From Bacteroidota bacterium (lineage in GTDB: Bacteria > Bacteroidota > Bacteroidia > CAILMK01 > JACPUW01), in NCBI GenBank assembly GCA_016192035.1, contig JACPUW010000033.1, forward strand, positions 62,001 to 126,000: a stretch of DNA of 64,000 nt, in the 5' to 3' direction. A program made the translations under genes and the position numbers. Below, one piece after another: positions 59,764 through 64,000 of the stretch (positions within the stretch are counted from its first letter, which is position 1; the number at the start of each line of letters is the position of its first letter). The notes below the pieces were generated by a model that made no database searches, was not told where the DNA came from, and worked only from the letters and a program-made list of their open reading frames with translations.

Positions 59764-60789
59764 ATGCACATAGCTACTCAAGTGAGGTTGGATACCTACA
59801 ACACCTTTGGAGTGTTATGCCAAGCGGACAGGTTGGTTAGGGTTTCACAAATAAACGAACTTGACGGGCTGCGCCATGCAAACATTTTTGCCGCGCCCCA
59901 TCTCATATTGGGTGGAGGCAGCAACGTGCTTTTTCGCAGCCGGTTTGAAGGCACGGTCATATTAAATAGACTAGAGGGCAAGCAGGTGGTAGGCAGCTTG
60001 GGCAGTAACCACATCATAGTACAGTTTGGGGCGGGAGAAAGATGGCATGAATGTGTTAAATGGTGTATTGATCAAGGGTTTGGAGGTATAGAGAACCTGG
60101 CACTTATACCTGGCACTGCCGGGGCAGCCCCACTGCAGAACATAGGCGCGTACGGGGTAGAAATCAAGGATGTGTTTCACAGTCTCGACGCATATGAAAA
60201 ATCTACTGGCCAAATCCATGTGTTTGAACGAGAATCATGCGCCTTTGGTTACCGCGAAAGTGTATTTAAGGGCTCCCTGCGCAACCGGTTTTTAATTACT
60301 GCCGTGCGCCTTATGCTCACTTCAGGCCAGCACCAATTGCGCTTGGACTATGGTGATATACAGCGTGTGCTTGCGCAAGAAAACGTGGCCCACCCCACCA
60401 TAGCCCATGTGGCCAAGGCAGTGGAATCCATAAGAAGGGAAAAATTGCCCGACCCTGCGTACCTGGGCAATGCCGGATCTTTTTTCAAGAATCCCATAGT
60501 GGCCAAGGGCTTGGCTGATAAATTACTACAAACAAATCCCACAATGCCGGTATATGAGTCTGGACATGATGGGGGCCTAAGGAAATTGGCGGCGGGTTGG
60601 CTCATAGAGCAGTGCGGGTGGAAAGGCAAAAGGGTAGGCCAAGTAGGGGTGCATGACCGCCAAGCGCTGGTAATAGTGAACTACGGTGGTGCTACGGGAG
60701 AAGAAATCTGGGCGCTGGCCCAGCAAGTGCAAGCTTCTGTGCGGCAGCGGTTCGGAATTCTATTGGAACCTGAGGTGAATATTCTGTAA
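59764..60789 (+). CDS. murB: UDP-N-acetylmuramate dehydrogenase
   Basis: 341 aa. It reduces UDP-GlcNAc-enolpyruvate to UDP-MurNAc. FAD-binding 'LDTYNTFGV', 'HLILGGGSNVLF', 'LALIPGTAGAAPLQNIGAYGVEIKD'. Catalytic Arg is in 'CAFGYRESVFK', proton donor Ser in 'NAGSFFKNPIV', and Glu in 'LLEPEVNIL'. It is the longer E. coli-type enzyme. The ATG at 59764 begins at the conserved N-terminus; a longer frame adds 17 residues. The 245 bp before it contain no other recognisable gene. Confidence 0.95.
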   Translation: MHIATQVRLDTYNTFGVLCQADRLVRVSQINELDGLRHANIFAAPHLILGGGSNVLFRSRFEGTVILNRLEGKQVVGSLGSNHIIVQFGAGERWHECVKWCIDQGFGGIENLALIPGTAGAAPLQNIGAYGVEIKDVFHSLDAYEKSTGQIHVFERESCAFGYRESVFKGSLRNRFLITAVRLMLTSGQHQLRLDYGDIQRVLAQENVAHPTIAHVAKAVESIRREKLPDPAYLGNAGSFFKNPIVAKGLADKLLQTNPTMPVYESGHDGGLRKLAAGWLIEQCGWKGKRVGQVGVHDRQALVIVNYGGATGEEIWALAQQVQASVRQRFGILLEPEVNIL

Positions 60790-60867
60790 TCCTTTGTTAT
60801 AGGCCGCTTTAGGTTTTTTGTGCTTCGCTTATTTTATTGGTGTTCTATTGTCAATCAATCTTTGTAC

Positions 60868-61479
60868 ATGGATTTTGTATATCCCTTTGATTTGGTGGGT
60901 ACGTTTTTCTTTGCCATGAGCGGTACCCTGGCCGGTGCCAAAAAGCAGTTGGATGCATTTGGTGCCTTGGTCATAGGGTTTATTACGGCCATAGGCGGTG
61001 GCACGCTACGCGATATACTTCTGGGTAAGTTTCCACTTTTCTGGATACACAACATGCACTATGTCTTGATTATACTGCTAAGTGCGGGTATCAGTTTGCT
61101 TTTTAGGCAACGCCTACAGCAATTGCGCAAGACCTTTCATTTGTTTGATACCCTGGGCATAGCCTTATTCGCCATTTTAGGCACGCAAAAGGCCTTGGTC
61201 ATGGGGGTGCCGCCGTTGGTAGCGGCTTTTCTAGGCATGACCAGCGCGGTCATGGGTGGCCTCTTGCGCGATGTGATATGCAATGAAATACCACTCATAC
61301 TCAGGGCAGAACTATACGCCACCTCTTGCCTGGTGGGTTCAGGGGTTTTTCTTGGGCTTGTGTACTATTTTCCTTCCATGCCCGGCAAAGCCCTGATTGG
61401 CTTTTCTTGTATCGTGGCCATTAGGCTTTTGGCCATCAAGTACGGGCTACGGTTTCCCCAGCTGCGTGATGGCAAATAG
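60868..61479 (+). CDS. TRIC-type cation channel family protein (UPF0126)
   Basis: 203 aa with seven predicted membrane helices in two repeated halves, each with the motif GG(G/L)LxRD: 'AIGGGTLRDILLG' and 'VMGGLLRDVICNE'. The start 'FVYPFDLVGTFFFAMSGTLAGAKKQ' is the family opening. Bacterial homologues of the trimeric intracellular cation channel conduct K+/cations. The ATG at 60868 is preferred; a TAnnTTTG-like box (AATCTTTG) lies 3 nt before it. It is 78 nt after murB. Confidence 0.88.
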   Translation: MDFVYPFDLVGTFFFAMSGTLAGAKKQLDAFGALVIGFITAIGGGTLRDILLGKFPLFWIHNMHYVLIILLSAGISLLFRQRLQQLRKTFHLFDTLGIALFAILGTQKALVMGVPPLVAAFLGMTSAVMGGLLRDVICNEIPLILRAELYATSCLVGSGVFLGLVYYFPSMPGKALIGFSCIVAIRLLAIKYGLRFPQLRDGK

Positions 61480-61531
61480 CCTACTTTACGGCATAATGTG
61501 GGCCCCAACCACGGCCAAAAAGGGAGTATGG

Positions 61532-63346
61532 CTACACAGAAGCGGTAGAAGCCAGGTAAGCGGCCACCAAGGCTGCCTTGGCCGGCCCTATCACATCGGC
61601 CATTTGGGCCTCCGTACTTTCCCTAATCTTTTTAATTGACTTAAAATGCCTGAGCAAATCTGCTGCGGTTTTTTCTCCTATGCCTTCTATTTGAATAAGT
61701 TCTGTCTTAAAGCTCCCTTTCGACCGACGGTTGCGGTGGGCGGTAATGGCAAATCGGTGGGCTTCATTGCGCAGGTGCTGTATCACCTTTAGCGTGTCAG
61801 ATGCCTTATCCACGTGCATGGGTATGGAATCGCCGGGTTTATACAGCTCTTCCAGCCGTTTGGCAATTCCTATCACTTCTATTTGATGGAAAATGCCCAC
61901 TTTTTCCAGGCTCTTTACCGCTGCACCCAATTGGCCCTTGCCGCCGTCTATCACTATCAGGTTGGGCAGGGCTTGCCCTTCATCGGTAAGCCTTCGGTAG
62001 CGCCTATAGACCACCTCTTCCATCGTGGCAAAGTCATCTATCTGGCCTACAGTTTTCACATTAAAAATCCGGTAATCTGATTTTGAAGGTTTTCCGTCTT
62101 TGAAAACCACGCAACTCGATACCGGGTAGCTTCCCTGCATGTTGCTGTTGTCAAAGCACTCTATATGTTTGGGCAATGCCTTGAGCCCCAAGTCAGATTT
62201 CATCCTTTCCATTAGCTCCATGCTGCGTTTCATGGGGTTACGCAGTTCTATGGCCTTTAGCTTCTGCTGGGCATAGGCCATGGCGTTTCTTTTCGATAAA
62301 TCCAAGAGTTTGTGCTTGTCGCCTATCTTGGGGCATACAAAGTGGAGGTCACCCCCGGCGTACTCCACCTCCATGGGCAGGATGATTTCAGTAGAGGTGC
62401 TTTTGTACTTGTTGCGTATATCGGTGAGCGCGTAGAGCAACAGGTCTTCTGGGTCTTCGTCCACCAGGTTTCTAAACTCCACGGTATGGGTTTGCACTAC
62501 GGTGCCTTCTACCACCTTGAGGTAGTTTACAAAGAAATACCTGTTGTACGTGTAGTAGTTACATACATCCACATTGTGTATTGCCGGGTTTACCACCGTT
62601 GATTTATGGGTGTAGTGCTGAAGCAATTCCAGTTTTTCCCTCCATTGTTCGGCTCGTTCAAACTGAAGCTGCGCCGAGGCGGCATCCATCTGTACTTTCA
62701 GGTAATCAATTACCTGGCGGTGGTTTCCGCGCAGTATGTGGCGTACTTGTTTAATTGATTCATTATAGGCTATTTCTGACTGCAAACCTTCACATGGCCC
62801 CAGGCATAGGCCTATTTGGTATTCAAGGCATACCTTAAACTTGCCTGCGTCTATGGCCGCTTGGCCCAGGGCCAGGTTGCAGGTGCGCAAGGGAAACAAT
62901 TTGCGCAACACATCCAGGATGATGCGCATCCTGGAAATGGACGAATAGGGTCCATAGTACTCACTACCATCATCCACCCGGTTTCGCATGGCAAACACCC
63001 TGGGGAAGCGTTCTTTTTTGATGGTGATAAAAGGATAGGTTTTGCCATCCTTTAGATTGATATTATACTTGGGTTGGTGCTGTTTTATAAGGGAGTTTTC
63101 AAGCAGTAGGGCTTCAAATTCGGTTCCCACCACGGAGTACTCTATGGTTCTTACCTTACTGGCCATGACCTGAATACGGGCCGATACCTGGATACCTTTG
63201 GTAAAATACGAAGAAACCCTTTTTCGCAGGTTTTTGGCCTTGCCTATGTAGAGTAGCTGATTGTCTTGATCATAGTATCTGTACACCCCAGGATTTTCGG
63301 GGAGGGTGCGCACGATTTCTTCTATGGCTTGGGTGGGGTACGGCAA
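61532..63346 (-). CDS. uvrC: Excinuclease ABC subunit C
   Basis: 604 aa, the nucleotide-excision-repair incision subunit. GIY-YIG nuclease domain ('GVYRYYDQDNQLLYIGKAKNLRKRV'), UVR motif region ('QVIDYLKVQMDAASAQLQFERAEQWREKLELLQHYT'), and the RNase H-like domain with 'CFDNSNMQGSYPVSSCVVFKDGKPSKSDYR', 'LIVIDGGKGQLGAAV' and the C-terminal HhH ('QIEGIGEKTAADLLRHFKSIKKIRE'). The start is a TTG at 63344-63346, as no ATG lies between the upstream stop and the conserved N-terminus. It is full length. Confidence 0.95.
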   Translation of the reverse strand: MPYPTQAIEEIVRTLPENPGVYRYYDQDNQLLYIGKAKNLRKRVSSYFTKGIQVSARIQVMASKVRTIEYSVVGTEFEALLLENSLIKQHQPKYNINLKDGKTYPFITIKKERFPRVFAMRNRVDDGSEYYGPYSSISRMRIILDVLRKLFPLRTCNLALGQAAIDAGKFKVCLEYQIGLCLGPCEGLQSEIAYNESIKQVRHILRGNHRQVIDYLKVQMDAASAQLQFERAEQWREKLELLQHYTHKSTVVNPAIHNVDVCNYYTYNRYFFVNYLKVVEGTVVQTHTVEFRNLVDEDPEDLLLYALTDIRNKYKSTSTEIILPMEVEYAGGDLHFVCPKIGDKHKLLDLSKRNAMAYAQQKLKAIELRNPMKRSMELMERMKSDLGLKALPKHIECFDNSNMQGSYPVSSCVVFKDGKPSKSDYRIFNVKTVGQIDDFATMEEVVYRRYRRLTDEGQALPNLIVIDGGKGQLGAAVKSLEKVGIFHQIEVIGIAKRLEELYKPGDSIPMHVDKASDTLKVIQHLRNEAHRFAITAHRNRRSKGSFKTELIQIEGIGEKTAADLLRHFKSIKKIRESTEAQMADVIGPAKAALVAAYLASTASV

Positions 63347-63363
63347 AATGGCTATGGTTAGCT

Positions 63364-63371
63364 CAAAGATA
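63364..63371 (-). promoter_or_regulatory. Bacteroidota -7 box (TATCTTTG) of uvrC
   Basis: Minus-strand match to TAnnTTTG, 17 nt before the TTG start codon. It supports that start because no ATG exists downstream of it before the GIY-YIG domain. Confidence 0.5.
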
Positions 63372-63485
63372 TGCCCCTATCCAGCCCAAAGGGAACCGGA
63401 AGTAGGCTGGGCCGACTTGTCAATTCGACAACTGAATATATTGACCAACAAGCAATTGTAATTCTTGGATGCGATAGGGGAGGGG

Positions 63486-64000
63486 CTATCCCCTAAGTTG
63501 TCGGTCGTCTTCGCCTTCATCTTTGGTAGGGTCGTATTTGTAAAATTCACAATCCAAGTCCGGGATGTTGGCCGAGTTGGGCTTGGGGAAATCCTTGGCA
63601 TTGTCACCAAAAGGCAATCGGGCATCGGCATTTACCGCATTGAGGAAATCACCAAATATGGGCATGGCGAGTCGCGCTCCTTGCCCCAAGTTCATATCCC
63701 TAAATGCTATTTTGCGCTCCTCGCCGCCTACCCAAACCCCTGCGGTTAGCCCGGTTTGAAACCCTATGAACCACCCGTCGGCCCCTTCTTGGGTAGTGCC
63801 TGTTTTTCCGGCAAGGGGGGTGCCTATATTGTAATAGTTTGATGAAATAAGCCGCATGGCGGTGCCCCTGCGCACCACTGCCTGGAGCATCTTTACCATG
63901 GTGTAGTTGGAAACGGGGTCGGTGGCTTCCTTTGAAACCGGTACAAAACTCTCAATCACATTGCCAAACTGGTCTTCTATGTGGGTGATGAATATGGGTT
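63486..64000 (-). CDS. Class A penicillin-binding protein, C-terminal part (5' end outside window)
   Basis: About 171 residues, open to the window end. The transpeptidase KTGTT motif is present ('PLAGKTGTTQEGADGWFIGFQTGLTAGVWVGGEE'), preceded by 'MVKMLQAVVRRGTAMRL' and followed by 'LNLGQGARLAMPIFGDFLNAV', typical of PBP1a-type bifunctional enzymes. The tail after the domain is acidic and low-complexity ('YDPTKDEGEDDRQLRG'). The frame continues upstream without a start, so the glycosyltransferase half lies outside. Confidence 0.88.
   Translation of the reverse strand, partial: PIFITHIEDQFGNVIESFVPVSKEATDPVSNYTMVKMLQAVVRRGTAMRLISSNYYNIGTPLAGKTGTTQEGADGWFIGFQTGLTAGVWVGGEERKIAFRDMNLGQGARLAMPIFGDFLNAVNADARLPFGDNAKDFPKPNSANIPDLDCEFYKYDPTKDEGEDDRQLRG

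Noticed and set aside
59585-59773. 62-residue plus-strand ORF before murB
   Set aside because: No family features, Cys-rich with irregular composition, and its end overlaps the murB start.
1-64000. tRNA, rRNA, CRISPR arrays, complete insertion sequences, prophage
   Set aside because: All intergenic gaps were read; none holds a cloverleaf-like or rRNA sequence, regularly spaced repeats, a transposase, integrase or phage structural gene.

Overview
The window comes from a chromosome of the phylum Bacteroidota with a G+C content near 50%. The evidence is lineage-specific: a gldD gliding/secretion lipoprotein, several exported proteins with type IX secretion (T9SS) sorting domains of both the short type A and the CHU_C/type B kind, Bacteroidota-typical domains of unknown function (DUF1573, DUF3810, DUF4837, DUF4924), an S46 dipeptidyl-peptidase, and promoters that fit the Bacteroidota pattern (TTTG, about 20 nt, TAnnTTTG) rather than the E. 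coli one. Order and genus cannot be fixed from the sequence. No rRNA, tRNA, CRISPR array, complete insertion sequence or prophage was seen.

Layout. 0-7 kb: end of a T9SS cargo gene; prmC plus an SDR dehydrogenase on the minus strand, head-to-head with ribD and a DUF1573 protein; DUF1761, a BioD-like/DRTGG ATPase, an acyltransferase and a Dabb lipoprotein. 7.2-11 kb: shikimate operon (DUF4924, aroB, aroA, aroC) on the minus strand. 11-19 kb: recR, a multidomain glycosyltransferase, then three exported proteins ending in an 1102-residue T9SS type B adhesin-like protein. 19.8-26.9 kb: a long plus-strand housekeeping run (rlmB, pdxH, two tiny twin lipoproteins, folD, queE, a NifU-like scaffold, gldD, recG). 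27-36 kb: secreted and envelope proteins, a single-domain response regulator, holA with a divergent orphan HsdR-N protein, a DUF3810 membrane protein, and a 208-bp element bounded by 20-bp inverted repeats (30793-31000). 35-37 kb: an AT-rich pair (T9SS cargo and methyltransferase). 37-50 kb: sodium:solute symporter, M1 aminopeptidase, a PadR/PspC stress module with a visible operator, a DNA2-like helicase with methylmalonyl-CoA epimerase, a QueF-like protein lacking the catalytic cysteine, GNAT, DUF4139 and alkaline phosphatase. 50-64 kb: S46 peptidase, ALDH7-type dehydrogenase, GroES-like protein, DUF4837 and TPR proteins, fadD, murB, a TRIC-type channel, uvrC and the end of a class A penicillin-binding protein.

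Most genes are housekeeping (aromatic amino acids, riboflavin, folate, PLP, DNA repair, cell wall) interleaved with envelope and secretion functions. No single large novel system is evident. The best candidates for new biology are small: the inverted-repeat element, the cysteine-less QueF paralogue, the twin CPAN lipoproteins, the glycosyltransferase fused to a shrunken sugar-transferase membrane module, the PadR operator, and a recurring pattern in which the -7 promoter box lies only 3-9 nt before the start codon, suggesting leaderless transcripts.
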